Shown here: in pieces, positions 29,240 through 40,371 of the stretch
Numbering within the stretch: position 1 is the stretch's first letter
How the letters are laid out: every line of letters starts with the position of its first letter
Source: Antedon mediterranea
Taxonomy: Eukaryota; Echinodermata; Crinoidea; Comatulida; Antedonidae
Direction of reading: 5' to 3'
Length of the DNA: 64,000 bases
Assembly (NCBI RefSeq): GCF_964355755.1
Contig: NC_092674.1
Location: forward strand, 22,596,001 to 22,660,000
Position numbers and translations under genes: made by a program
The notes under the pieces: model-generated
The model's input: only the letters and a program-made list of their open reading frames with translations
The model's database searches: none
Told to the model about the DNA's origin: nothing

Positions 29240-30393
29240 TTATGGAAAATCTGCTTCTAACAAATCACCAACTTGGTAATTAGTCTTTTCAGTTCAGATG
29301 TGCTTGTCTTGAGCTTCACTGCTCTAACATAACCTTTCTAATCGGGGTACACCTCAATCACTCTCCATTGGCCATTGTCCTCTTGGTGAGTTGTTGTCGC
29401 ATATCAACACAATTTCTCCTACCTTCACGTTTTTTTTTTCTCGTGAAACCATCTCTGTCGTTCCTGAAGTGTTACCAAATATTCATTGAACCAACGTCTC
29501 CAGAATAGATTTGTTAATACTGAATTTGTCTCCATCCTTTTACGAGTTCCTTTCTTTCGAACACGCCTGGTTCCATGGATGTTTGCTTGTTTCCCACAAG
29601 AAAGTGGTTAGGTGTTAATGGATCTTCATCTAATGGACTGTCTGATATAATTGTCAACGGTCTGCTATTGACAATTCCTTCAATTTCACAAAATACTGTT
29701 GGAAGTCCTTCGTCATCTAACTCCATTGGCTGCTCCTTCAGAACACTATATAAGACCTTCCAGACAGAATGAATCATTCTCTCCCATGTGCCACCGTAGT
29801 GTGAAGCGGAAGGCGAATTAAATTTCCAGTCTATATTTTGTCGGGGCATATTACTTTGGATTTTCTTTGGGTCGAGCTCCTTAATTGCCTTGTTCGGCAA
29901 ATTCTTGGCACCAATGAGGTTTGTGCTATTGTCTGACATATCATGCGTATTAGGCCTCCCCTTGCTGTAAAACGTCGAAGAGCATTGAGGTAACTAGTGG
30001 TCGTCAATTAGTGAGATACTTCCAAATGAATTGCTCTAGTTTTCAAGCAAGTAAATATTACTCCATATATCTTATGTGAGGTTCTTCCCCTTTTTATATC
30101 GGAGGGTCCAAAGTAATCCATTCCAGTATGTGAGAATGGGTTTTCACCAACAGTTACTCTACAACCCGGCAGGTCGGCCATTTTCTGGTTTTCCGCTCTT
30201 TTGTAGTACCTTCTACATAGTAGGCCTACGCATTTACTGACTAATTTTCTGGTAGCAGAGATCACTTGAGGTATCCAGTATTTTTTCCTCAGGTGCGTTA
30301 TGATTTGGTTTCTGCCACAATGGCCAAGATTTCTGTGCATTTCTTGTAATATTAACTGGGAAACTAAACATGAGAGTCCTTAGGCAGAATAAT
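29240..30393 (-). pseudogene. BEL/Pao integrase and C-terminal domain
   Basis: Frame 30340-30008 starts in the HHCC finger (HRNLGHCGRNQIITHLRKKYW) and reaches the first catalytic Asp region (HTGMDYFGP, GVIFTCLKTRAIHLEV). Frame 29939-29514 holds the second (SDNSTNLIGA), DWKFNSPSASHYGGTWERMI, EIEGIVNSRPL and PLTPNHFLVG. FWRRW.NEYLVTLQERQRW and the C-terminal VKVGEIVLI follow at 29500-29390. The gap between frames near 29940-30007 and the finger change from C to CVGLLC show decay. The match to BEL/Pao integrase is strong. Confidence 0.85.
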
Positions 30394-30527
30394 TTGGTGT
30401 TTAGAACTACGAAACCATCTTTAACACATGGTTATCACAATCATCCCCATATCATGTGTCAAAGTCTAGAGGGCTCATCTTAAATAATTATCTAGCGCCC
30501 TCATCTATAGTATCTTATAACTTTACA
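30394..30527 (-). repeat. Truncated 5' LTR of the BEL/Pao element
   Basis: A direct repeat of the right end of the 28691-29083 LTR, with a short deletion near 30400. It abuts integrase sequence instead of the expected primer-binding site, so one deletion removed the rest of this LTR together with gag to RNase H. Confidence 0.75.
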
Positions 30528-30532
30528 ATATG

Positions 30533-31612
30533 CATTATTTTTACAAAACGTCAAAAATTGCAGGTCTAGTGTCTTTAACAACAACATCGACACAAAAAGA
30601 GTACAGTAACTCCGATCTGCACCCCGCGAACGTGCATCAGTATGACGTCAGGAGCTCAGGCATGAATCATGAATATCCATGATATATGTACGCCCTTAAC
30701 CTAATAGAAAAAAAATAATGCGGGCGGAGACGCTATTTTTTTATTTTGCCTTGTATGTCAACAGCATTGAAAACTCATGAGATAAATTTTGCTAAGCACA
30801 CTTGACGTCACAGCAATTTACAGGAACGGCTGTGCGGTGAGCGCGCGTGGCGATATCTTCAATCTCTGTGTAAATGTTCTGAAATGATATGTACATCCCT
30901 AAATACGTTATCAAAATATGGTTCTCGATAACGTTGTCGTTTAAGTTTACTGTGGGCTTACAAAATACAAATTCAGGGAACTTTTTTTTGTGTGTAGAGA
31001 ATATGTGGTTTTTTTTTCACGATGTCAAGAGCATAATATTGCTCGAGCTTAGGTAATTTAATTACTGTTAGTTGCCAAGCGGAAACGGTAATATAAGGCC
31101 TACAAGTGCATCAGCATGTGCTAAAGCTACGGAGTATTCATATTGTCTAGCTAGGGAATATGTTGTCCTCCGTGACATTGCTCTCATGGATGGCCCGAGG
31201 TTGTAAATTGTTGTTTGCCTATTTTAAGTTCTGTTGCAGACACCGATTTCAGGTTCATACCTACAGCTTAAATCATAATGTGAATCAAATCCTTAAACTG
31301 TGCAATGCAGAAATCATGTATGCAATTTAAGATTCACTGTCAATACTGGTTACGAGTTGACTCAATAAAATTACCTCTTAAATTGATCATGATAAGCTAC
31401 CGTCTTTCATTAAAAAAGAAACGAATAGTCGCACAAACTTTTAGCGCGTATGACGATTTTTTAAGGTGTTCTAAAAGCATGGCTTTTTCAATATTCCAGG
31501 AAAGTGTTTCATTAAATTAATATTTCGAAAAATAAAAACACTTTCTGATGACACAAACGCAGCCGATTCTCTGTACTGTATCTATTTCCGAAGTATATAT
31601 TTAGGAATATTT
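30533..31612. other. Gene-free stretch containing an inverted copy of the 4.2-kb repeat
   Basis: At 30785-30950 the minus strand repeats the 4183-4335 segment (CGAGAACCATATTTTGATAA, AGGGATGTA, CACGCGCGCTCACCG, AAATTGCTGTGACGTCA). No other recognisable content. Confidence 0.55.
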
Positions 31613-31841
31613 GGTAATATAACATCACATTTGTTTCACATGTATCTATAGAGTAACCTAACCATTAACCTAATCGTACATGATACAGGCAGCACATGTG
31701 ATGAGATACAGCATTGGAAATCGGGTGGTAATATAACATGACATTTGTTTCACATGTATCTATAGAGTAACCTAACCATTAACCTAATCGTACATGATAC
31801 AGGCAGCACATGTGGTGAGATACAGCATTGGAAATCGGGTG
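31613..31841. repeat. 114-bp recent tandem duplication
   Basis: GGTAATATAACAT...GGAAATCGGGT is present twice head to tail, starting at 31613 and 31727, with only two differences seen (CATCAC/CATGAC and TGTGATGAG/TGTGGTGAG). Each copy contains a GTACATGATACAGGCAGCAC segment. The near identity against a decayed background marks it as young. Confidence 0.9.
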
Positions 31842-32281
31842 GCCAACGGAGGTCTCCTCGTTCCGGTTTATGCTGCAAACACATAACCGAGTAATAACCA
31901 TTACAAAAAATAATGTTCATATTTTTGGCAGAAGAATGGAGCAAACCTTATAGATATTGATATATATATATACATTAACTTTGTATGAAACAAAATGTAA
32001 TTTAAAGCAAAAATACTTAAATTAAATTAAAGTGAAAACTTTCACAGAAGTGAATAACTTTATTAAAACTGCAAAATGGCCAATGTATTCAAGTCTTATT
32101 TGATTAATCTTCATTTTTCATGGTTTAGGGGGACAACACATCTATAAAATAACGGTTAAACATTTGGGGGTTAGAAACCCATTTAACCGGATATCGCTGT
32201 GGAAGTTTTAGCTGGAATGCAAGAAAAAAAACCGTTCGAATTATCTTCGCTTACTACTGTTCGTACTAAATGTATTGAATT
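31842..32281. other. Gene-free stretch with a half copy of the TTGTCCCC MITE
   Basis: At about 32040-32136 the sequence TTTATTAAAACTGCAAAATG ... TCATGGTTTAGGGGGACAA matches one arm of the MITE at 38401-38643. Confidence 0.5.
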
Positions 32282-33324
32282 AGAAACAGGCTTTTAAATA
32301 TGTATGTTATAACAGAATTCTTCTCGGACTTTAATAGTGACTGTTCATCTTTACCTAAAGTTGTTTCTAAAATTAAGTGGGAGAAGGCATTGGATACTTT
32401 ATATGTTGATAAAGAGTGGGAAATTATTAATACCATGTTTTTCTCACTTACTATGTCCACACCACTAATCTGGTTTCAATATAAAATTGTGCATAGAATT
32501 TTAGGTAATAACTCCTTTTTGTATAAAATTGGGAAAATTGACTCACCTTTATGTGCTTTATGTAAAGCAGAAACAGAAACCTTAATACATATTTTTGCAC
32601 AATGCTGTGAAATTAAAATATTTTGGAGAAAGATTAAACAATGGTTGAAATCATATTTTAATATAAATGTAATTATCAACCCCGAATTATGCCTTTTAAA
32701 GCCCTAAATACTATTTTACTAATTTGTCGACACTACATATATAGCTGTAAAATGAGAAAAATTAAGCCCAATATTGCTCGATTCGTGAATGAGATTAAGT
32801 TACACGTTAAACAAGAAGAATTTATTTTGAAAACTAAAGGGGAGCATAATACTTACTTAAACAAATGGAGTCCTTTCTTGGAAAAACATGAACTTATTGA
32901 CTGGTAACTTTGCATTAAAAAAAAAAGGACTTAGTACTGTTTTTTATAATATGTTTTTTAATCCTGAATTATTTATACACTTTTATGATCTGTTTATTTA
33001 GTAAGTTATAACTATTTATTTGAATAAGAAAGTTTTATGTTTAATTAAATTATTTAGTTGAAATATGTTATAAAAGAAAAAATTGACAACAAATTATTTA
33101 TAGACTTTGTTTTTAAGAAAAAAGAAAAAGTAGATTTATATTTATTACATCATGAAATTATTTATAGTTTGTTCTTAAGAGAAATGTATATTATATATTA
33201 TTATTATTTAAAAAGTGTTATTATTTATATTGTGTATTACTATTAATAAGAAAGTGTTATTATTTTAAGCTATTTTTTAAATTTAAATATGAAAAAGTTC
33301 AATAAAAAAAAAAAAAAAAAAAAA
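32282..33324 (+). mobile_element. L1/Tx1-like non-LTR retrotransposon, 5'-truncated, with poly(A) tail
   Basis: Frame 32282-32707 reads KWEKALDTLYVDKEWEIINT, TPLIWFQYKIVHRILGNNSF, LYKIGKIDSPLCALC (a C-x2-C pair), ETLIHIFAQC and FWRKIKQWL. This is the CCHC-like C-terminal domain of L1-type ORF2 (C..C...EE...H.F..C). After a frameshift near 32700, frame 32689-32907 continues ALNTILLICRHYIYSCK and LNKWSPFLEKH to the stop. A 3' region of about 390 bases follows, then AATAAAAAA... at 33300-33324, a genuine poly(A) tail. The RT and endonuclease domains were lost by 5' truncation. Target duplication was not found. Confidence 0.85.
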
Positions 33325-36300
33325 CTGTAACCAAATGATTTACAAACATAACATAATTACATAACACTAATACTAACAGTATTGTGTTACAATCAGTGAG
33401 ACATCTGACAAGGATTTAAACTTAAGTTAAATTACCAAGATAGATAGAAAGGCTTTTGGAAAATTAAATCTTAAATCCGAAACTGTATCATCAATAAATC
33501 AACGATTCTTTGGAATCCTACCACATCACAATCAACTAACCATTCCGATACATCACCCTTGTCAGATTTTGCACAATGCATACAAATGATAAGCAAAGAT
33601 TACTGTTAAAAAGAAAGCTAATTTCACTACAATATAAAAGATAGTATACATATCCTATGATCGGTGGACATGTCATGCCATTTCAACCAATCACGTTTAC
33701 GAAATTACATAGGTTATAAAAGAAATATCGCCATGGAAAGAAATAACATTTGTTAATGAAATGAAAATAATTTTAAAAAAGGTTGACTTTTTTTTTTGTA
33801 TGTGGAGAAATTTAGCAAAGTTAAAAGTAATTTTAATATTGTTTCTTTGTTATTACCATGTTTATTTTTTTTGTAGATTGTGCATTGAACATTAAAATAG
33901 AATTTAAGAAAAATAAAACCTCCATATGGGCTGCAATTGAGAGACTAACTAGATTAAGTTGATTGTTTAAATTAATATTTACAGTACTGTCCTGAATTGA
34001 TTAACTTTATTAAAAATGCAAAATTGCCTATCCAAAGTGTTTGTTTTAATTAATTTTAATTGTTCATGTTTTTGGAGGACAATACATCTTTAAGTGCATT
34101 TTCCAAACGATTAGTTGATAATAGGTGTTTCAACAACATGAATACATAACGACGAAGCCAATATGGAACATTTGATTTGCGATGACCAGGTCCGTGAACG
34201 GTGAGAAAGCACGAACTTCTTTTCATGTATTTTGACTGTAGAAGAAGAATTTACCAGAAAAATAGATAATTATTTACCCGACACATACTGCTATTCAAAT
34301 GCTATTCGAATATGTTTACTTTTGAGGAAATTCGTTTTGAGATACAAAATACATTGTTGTAACATAATAAAAAAATAAGTACTTTCATAGGCCCAAATGT
34401 ATACAAAATAAATATTAAAACTGTAAAAATGGCTTATTTAATGTATGAATTTATTAATCTGAAATGTTCGCGTCTTTTGTGCAATACAATACAATTAATT
34501 ATCCTATAATTGGCCCTTGGCTGTTGAATGGAATTGAAATTATAAATAAATATAGGCCTACCGGAAAATAAAGAAAGAAGTTGAGACACCGAGTCGTACA
34601 TTGTGGACATTTACCAGACCTTAATTATTTAATTTGTTGATAATCGTTTATTCAAAACTAAAGATACACGTCACCTCCCCGATATTGGATCCAGACAATT
34701 TTCAAATGTCGTTCATAACCTTCCCGGTAAAAATAAACGAAAAAATGCTTAAACTGTTTTGATATTATGTTAGCATTATCTAAAGTGTAAGAATAATAGG
34801 AATTAATTAATGTATAAACGTGTAGTAACAAGTAGTGTGTAGGCCTACAACTACTGTAAATAAAGTGATCGATATTTACAATTGAAAACGAGTGTTCTTA
34901 TATACCTAGGCATATATTTATATATTATATATTGTATACATTTTAAGTTACAGTTATATTGAACAATATAAAGCAGGCCGCGAAAGCTGAAAATTCGCAA
35001 TTATGTAACGATAGAGAAAAAAATCAAGTTCGGTGTTGTTGACAAGAAAAAGAGAAAAGTGGCTCTCGTGAACGAAATTTTAAAATTACTGTACAATCAG
35101 CAGAGCCTATGATATTTACAATTTCAGTCATCCAAATGTCAGAATGTACCATCGTAGACATTTGAACGTGGTTAACGCTTTCTATTGACGTCAGAATCAA
35201 TTTAGCTGCCTGTGTTATGTCTATACCTGATGAAAACAGAGCCTTGGCTGATGCTGTATGTAATTGTTATTACCTGTGTTTAGTGCGCAAAGGCAGGTTC
35301 ACACAGGAGTAAGGTTTTTTTTTTAATTTAAAAGCCTATAGTTCTCATTAGTACTGTAGCTCTCCGCCTGAAGTTAAGGGGTTTGTTAAATACTTTTGTT
35401 AAAAATAGCAATATCAACGGACTCGTTTCCAATAGACATATTTCTAGGTTGGTTTTAAACATCTTCGATTCTTAACCGTCTTCAAAGTTTGGATCTAACC
35501 TTCTAGTTTAGCCGTCTTTTTTCGCTTCATCGCCAGTTTTACCCTTTTTTAAGTTGGGATCTAAGCACTTTTTTGTGCCTAGTTTGGAATCTAGCTAACT
35601 TTTCTTAAAATGCAACATTTTTAGTCTTTTTTAAACTATCTTAAATGTTGAATAATGTTAATTGAATTATCTTCTTTCTACATCGATGCAACAAACATAC
35701 TTTTAACATTATAGTTCGCATGTTAGTATTGTTCCCTTTGACAAGTATTCCTATAAATAGAACATTTCTTAAAAGCAAGATTTATGTTTGAGTCACGCTG
35801 TAGACCACGTTGTGATTTCCGCCAGCTTATGAATAGTATACATTCTCCATTCTGACAAGCAAATACCAATTTGTCATTCACATTTAAATGCATTATAACC
35901 CCATAGCGTCATTTAGGAACACGCTAAAATACAGCAAATTACCTGCACGAACTCATTTAGCAATTTCCCGTCACTTTAGGCAGAAACGACAGTACGTCTC
36001 TCTAATCAACAAAACGAGAAAATGATTTCGAAAATTTTCTTATGCCGCGTATACAGAAATAAAGACCTTGACGAAAATGTGTTTACTGTATTATATTGTC
36101 ATAGTCATACTATAATGCAAATTGTTTGACAATGTGCTCCAAAGGCGCTATATCGGCGCAATGGATTGGTATGACAATCTAAAACATATAGCACCTATTC
36201 TATTTTTTTGTTTCTTTATTGTTGTTGTTTATAAATCATTAAGTATATATAAATTTGAATTTAGAAATAGACTTTAAGCAGATACCACCATTAACAAAAT

Positions 36301-38100
36301 AGAAAAAAACATTACAATGAGGTTACTGAACAATAATTAATTAGGCCTAAATAAATAAATAGAGCAAAATAAAGGTAGAGTGGTTTATAACATATATCTA
36401 TAACATATTATATATATTCTTCTGTGGCTGTATTATTATTATTATTTCACTTTTATTATAAAACCACATAAATTAAATTAGGCCTACAGGTCGTGGCCAA
36501 ATTCCAAATTGAATGTAATTTTTACAAAAACAATAAACATATATATAAAAAATAACCGTGTTATTTCTGCACTAAAATTCGGAATTTTGTTAAAGTTGTA
36601 CTTTGTATACTATTTGCCATAATCATTACCCTTGTGAGGTGTTCCCCCGAATGATCTTCGTAAAATCAAACGGTACTGGGTATGATCAACTAGCGTTCTT
36701 TTCACAACTAGCCATCCATTCATTGAAGTAATGATGTACTGTAGTAGCCTATCTGTCGGCGACTATAGAATGGACCCGAGCCATGACTTACCACGACTTT
36801 TAGTTGATAGAAGATTGAAAACATTTTTATGAACAGTTGTACGTAAATGTTTTATGAAATTATGTCAATGGTGTTTACATAATATGTGTTAGTATAAACA
36901 GTTTGAATTTTATAAGGAAGAAACGCAAAGAGGTTATGGAGCGGCTTTTCCTGAATATGCAATACTAACCGTAGTTTGAAATTATACATTTAAGGCGGTA
37001 CTATCAAAGTTCAAACGTCTATGCCTGCTACGTTTCGATTTTCAATATTAAACTTGACCTGAACAAAACGTCCTAGAGTGTTGTATGCGATCGCCGCCAT
37101 ATTTGAAGTTAACCGCCTCACAGAAATGTTGATCTAATATTGTGTAATAAAAATGAATACAATAGGCTATAACATCACGATCAGCTTTGTACTGATCACC
37201 AGAGACTGGTGACTGATTGCTGCTCGTTCGTAAGCTTTTCCTTTAACCCTTGTTTTTTTTTTATTAATAACAAATCTATCGAAAAACACAAGAAAATTAA
37301 TGATAAAGAAAAAAATATAAGAAATATGAACATTTTGAATGTAATACATTTATTAATGTTATATAATGTATAAATGAAACATGATAATATAAAGATGTTA
37401 AGATTATGATGCGGTGATACGTGTAAATAGAATGTGATATTCACGCCAGAAAAAGAAAAAAACCAAACATTCAGTGTGCGTCGTCTATATACCCGTTCCA
37501 ATTTTGAATATAATATGGAACAATGGTTTACTTTAGAACGTTGGGTGTGTTATACAAAATAATGAATGTTTATGAGTGCATTTGCACACATATTTGTGCT
37601 TTACGTCATAGTAGCCATCATTTTAAATCCCGTTGGTTTTTTTAAAGAATTATTTTGTGATTTCACATTAAGAATTCATTATAAAGACCTATTAAGAAGT
37701 ATACTATCTTCCTATTATATTAACACTTGACACCTAAACATGTCACGTGATAATTAATAGTATGCACTCCTATAGGCCGATCCACAAAGGTATTAGTGCT
37801 TGAGGAAATAGGACCGAAATGACTCGAAGTGTAAATTATCGATATTTAGGCTAAAGCTTATAAGCCTAGAGATTTAATTGTACGTAAAAAATCAGTGATA
37901 TTGTCCTTAGAAGCCATTAGTGATTAAGAATCTCCAGGCATCTCTACAAAATGACACCTTCAATTCACATCGTGCCGTCAAACTAATACAACATTTGCTT
38001 AATGCTAAACTAAAGGTGATAGTTGTGCAGCGTGTTACATCAAAAGGAAAAGTAACATTTTCGTATTTCCAATACGTACTGCAAGTGTGAATATATTGCA
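33325..38100. other. Long gene-free stretch
   Basis: No coding region recognised. A half copy of the TTGTCCCC MITE lies at about 33995-34082 (ATTAACTTTATTAAAAATGC ... TTTGGAGGACAA). The minus frames at 37167-37501 are low-complexity Ile/Phe/Leu translations of AT-rich DNA. Conserved non-coding elements could be present but cannot be detected without other species. Confidence 0.4.
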
Positions 38101-38372
38101 CGACTTATCCGAACGAGAACTCGTTCAAGGGGTGTACATTGCGATAACGCGTTTGCGTTATAAAATGCACGGCTTATTCAAACGAGAACGCGTTTGCGGT
38201 ATAGGCCTACATTGCCCGGCTTTGTTCGAATGAGAACGCTCAAGGGGTCGAAATTGTGCGGTTTATTCGAACGAGAATGCGTTTGCGGTATAAAATGCAC
38301 GGCTTACTGGAACGTAAACGCGTTTGTGTCATAAAATGTACGGCTTATTCCAAAAAGAACGCGTTTATTGTA
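38101..38372. repeat. Degenerate 41-bp minisatellite (about seven units)
   Basis: The unit is near CGGCTTATTCGAACGAGAAC + GCGTTTGCGGTATAAAATGCA. The best copies begin at 38169, 38260, 38301 and 38342, the last three exactly 41 apart. Others carry insertions such as CAAGGGGT or TAGGCCTA. It is unusually CpG-rich (AACGCGTTTGCG) for its surroundings and ends against a MITE. Confidence 0.8.
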
Positions 38373-38400
38373 ATTCTCTACTTTCTTGTGTATGTATATA

Positions 38401-38643
38401 TTGTCCCCCCAAAAAATGAAAAATAAAGACTAATACAATCAGACTTTGAATAGATTATTTTGTAGTCTTAATAAATTTTAAATAGCTTTTCACTTTTAAC
38501 TTGACTAGGCCTAAATAAATGGTTAAATTAAACCAAAAACCCATTGGCTGGCAGCCGGCGGTAAATTCTTATTTTACTTTTGTCGATCAAATTTTCGGTC
38601 AAAGTGAATATCTATATTTATTCATATTTTTTCAAGGGGACAA
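38401..38643. mobile_element. MITE with TTGTCCCC / GGGGACAA ends
   Basis: The left arm reads TTGTCCCCCCAAAAAATGAA, AATAAAGACTAATACAATC, and TAGATTATTTTGTAGTCTT. Its reverse complement resembles the right arm ending TCATATTTTTTCAAGGGGACAA. The middle contains AACCAAAAACCCATTGGCTGG. A second full copy is at 59880-60143, and single arms are at about 32040-32136, 33995-34082 and 55115-55173. No coding capacity. Short inverted ends in an A/T target suggest a Tc1/mariner-type MITE, but the TA duplication is not certain. Confidence 0.7.
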
Positions 38644-39240
38644 CATATTTAATATTTCTATTAACCATATTATTATTTAAACCTTTACACATTGATACTG
38701 TATTTTAGTCAAATTTAATGTTATATATTTTACGTATATTGATTTTGACATTGAGGACATCAATACTCATTCGAGACTGGCATTCTGGAAATTGTTTAAT
38801 ATAAAGCTATCATTTTTGGTGTTTTATGTGCCAAGTATATACCTATTTACAAATCATTTGAGGTCACGCCTTCGAACTAGTTACCATGTTAAAGATTAGT
38901 AATATTTGTTTTCTGACGAATTGCATGTGACAATAATGACATTTTGCCGAAGTGTTAGTTGTCATTCAAAATTGAGTAGAGTGGAAATTGAACAATACGT
39001 GATCGTAATCGAAATTGAACGATTCGGCATTGTTTGCTTTTTGTAGATGGAAATCATTTAGAGTTTGCGAATTGTTACTAACGTAGTGTAAGGCGATTCT
39101 CAGCTAGATTGAAATTTGAAGGGCGTACGTAAGCGCGAAAGAAAACATGAATTCATTTGCGTTTTAGCAGAATTAATTGTGACGGTCTGAACGAAAAAGT
39201 TCAACGAAGATTCACAAAACTTTGTTGAATCGGAATTGCA
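38644..39240. other. Gene-free stretch
   Basis: No coding region or repeat recognised. Confidence 0.35.
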
Positions 39241-40371
39241 AGAACTAGATGGTCCTCTCGCTTCGCTCGCGTACCATTTGGGTCGTGACCACAGCTAGTT
39301 ATCAAATACACAGTAATTTCAGCGTAACAAGATGGCGATTTCAAATGTAGTAGGACTATAATAATTAATGTCGTTATGTCGAATAAATAGACATGGTTTA
39401 TGTAGTCAACTAAAATTAGCACCCTGAGAATTACTTACATTTAAACAAACCCAGTTTTTGTTTTTTTACGTAACATTAAGGTTTGGGGATTTTAAAGAGG
39501 ATGGCGCAAAGAGGAATCATGGGCATATTCTTTATCCGTAACGACATTTTGTTAATGTTTTTAAATAATATACCACTAAACACAGTAAATCATTTTCGAT
39601 GTAATACTTTGTTGAAACTGTCACTGTCATAGTCGATTGAAATATTAAAATATATGTAACGATACATCACTACGACATTTATATTGTAATTATTAATTAA
39701 TAGTCATTTATTTGTATAATTATGTGTTTAAGCAGTACCCACACTCACTACGTAAGACATTTTCGCTTTAAATGAAGGGAGTAAATGGTTTATGTATTTA
39801 TTGTCAAAGGTTTTTAATTTATCCCCCAAGGGCCCATAATTTTAATAAACTGACTTGTGTTATACCAAATAATTATACTGGGAGACTGAGGGATTGGAAT
39901 GTTCCATTCATCTCCAAGCAAGACGTTTGTATAAACGTATATTAAATCTATCAAAATAGTATGTTTTTAAGAAAATCGCCTTGTCTTCGACATTATTATG
40001 CTGTACTCGACCTGTTTAATCAATTTTCAGCTATTAAAAACAATTACCGTAGAAGGAGGTATTATTGTGTGCGGGTAATTTTAGTTCGATTCGGTCGATT
40101 GGTTGGTCGGTCGGTGTCGGTTAAATTTGCGCACGCGACTGCAGCCATGTATATGGCCTTGTTCAGCATCGACTTCCATTAGACAGTGTATACCACGATC
40201 GGGAAGCACCTCTATTTGGAGCAAATCGTTGAATTTGTTTTAATCATCAATAAATAATTATCTAACTCAACTTAATTAGTAAACAGGGTTACATTAGGTA
40301 GTTGAAATCTTTGCGAACGTATGGCCCAACTTTATATACCATCGAGTAAAAAAAGTAACGCGCTATTTACC
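39241..40371 (-). repeat. Long dispersed repeat, copy 1
   Basis: It is collinear with 47985-49385. Shared blocks include the hairpin CTAGATGG...CCAT (39245-39281), ACTAAAATTAGCACCCTG, TAATATACCA.TA.ACACAGT, TGTAACGATACATC, GATTGGAATGTTCCATTCAT, TATTAAATCTATCAAAATAG, ATTAGACAGTGTATACCA and TTTATATACCATCGAGTAAA. Identity is about 80 percent with indels. No reading frame is conserved between copies. It carries an extra insert at about 40080-40165 that is absent from copy 2. A Helitron-like end (3' hairpin plus CTAG then T on the minus strand) is possible. Confidence 0.8.
40080..40165. mobile_element. Short element inserted in copy 1, also at 61397-61505
   Basis: The GGTCGGTCGGTGTCGGTTAA ... GCACGCGACTGCAGCCATGT ... 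ATGGCCTTGTT segment is absent at the equivalent point in copy 2 (GTCTGCGGGTATTTTTCAAG, near 49150) but present alone at 61430-61505. It is therefore a separate mobile or inserted sequence with a natural empty site. Confidence 0.65.

Larger units (their letters stand above)
28691..30527 (-). mobile_element. Internally deleted BEL/Pao retrotransposon with 5-bp target duplication
   Basis: ATATG flanks the unit at 28686-28690 and 30528-30532. The left LTR is complete (28691-29083). The right LTR is represented by only its first part (30394-30527), which is directly repeated in the left LTR. Between them lies only integrase and the C-terminal region; gag, protease, RT and RNase H are gone. The element's ends read TGTAAA... 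and ...CACA in its own sense. A 5-bp duplication is the BEL/Pao norm. This is the best-delimited LTR element in the window. Confidence 0.85.

Noticed and set aside
32282-33324. Host zinc-finger gene
   Set aside because: The C-x2-C...H...C motif, KIVHRILG block and poly(A) tail identify an L1/Tx1-like ORF2 end.
37167-37501. Minus frames rich in Ile, Phe and Leu that look like membrane proteins
   Set aside because: AT-rich DNA gives such translations by composition alone; no splice context or family motif.
38101-38372. CRISPR-like array
   Set aside because: Units are contiguous with no unique spacers, and the genome is eukaryotic; it is a minisatellite.
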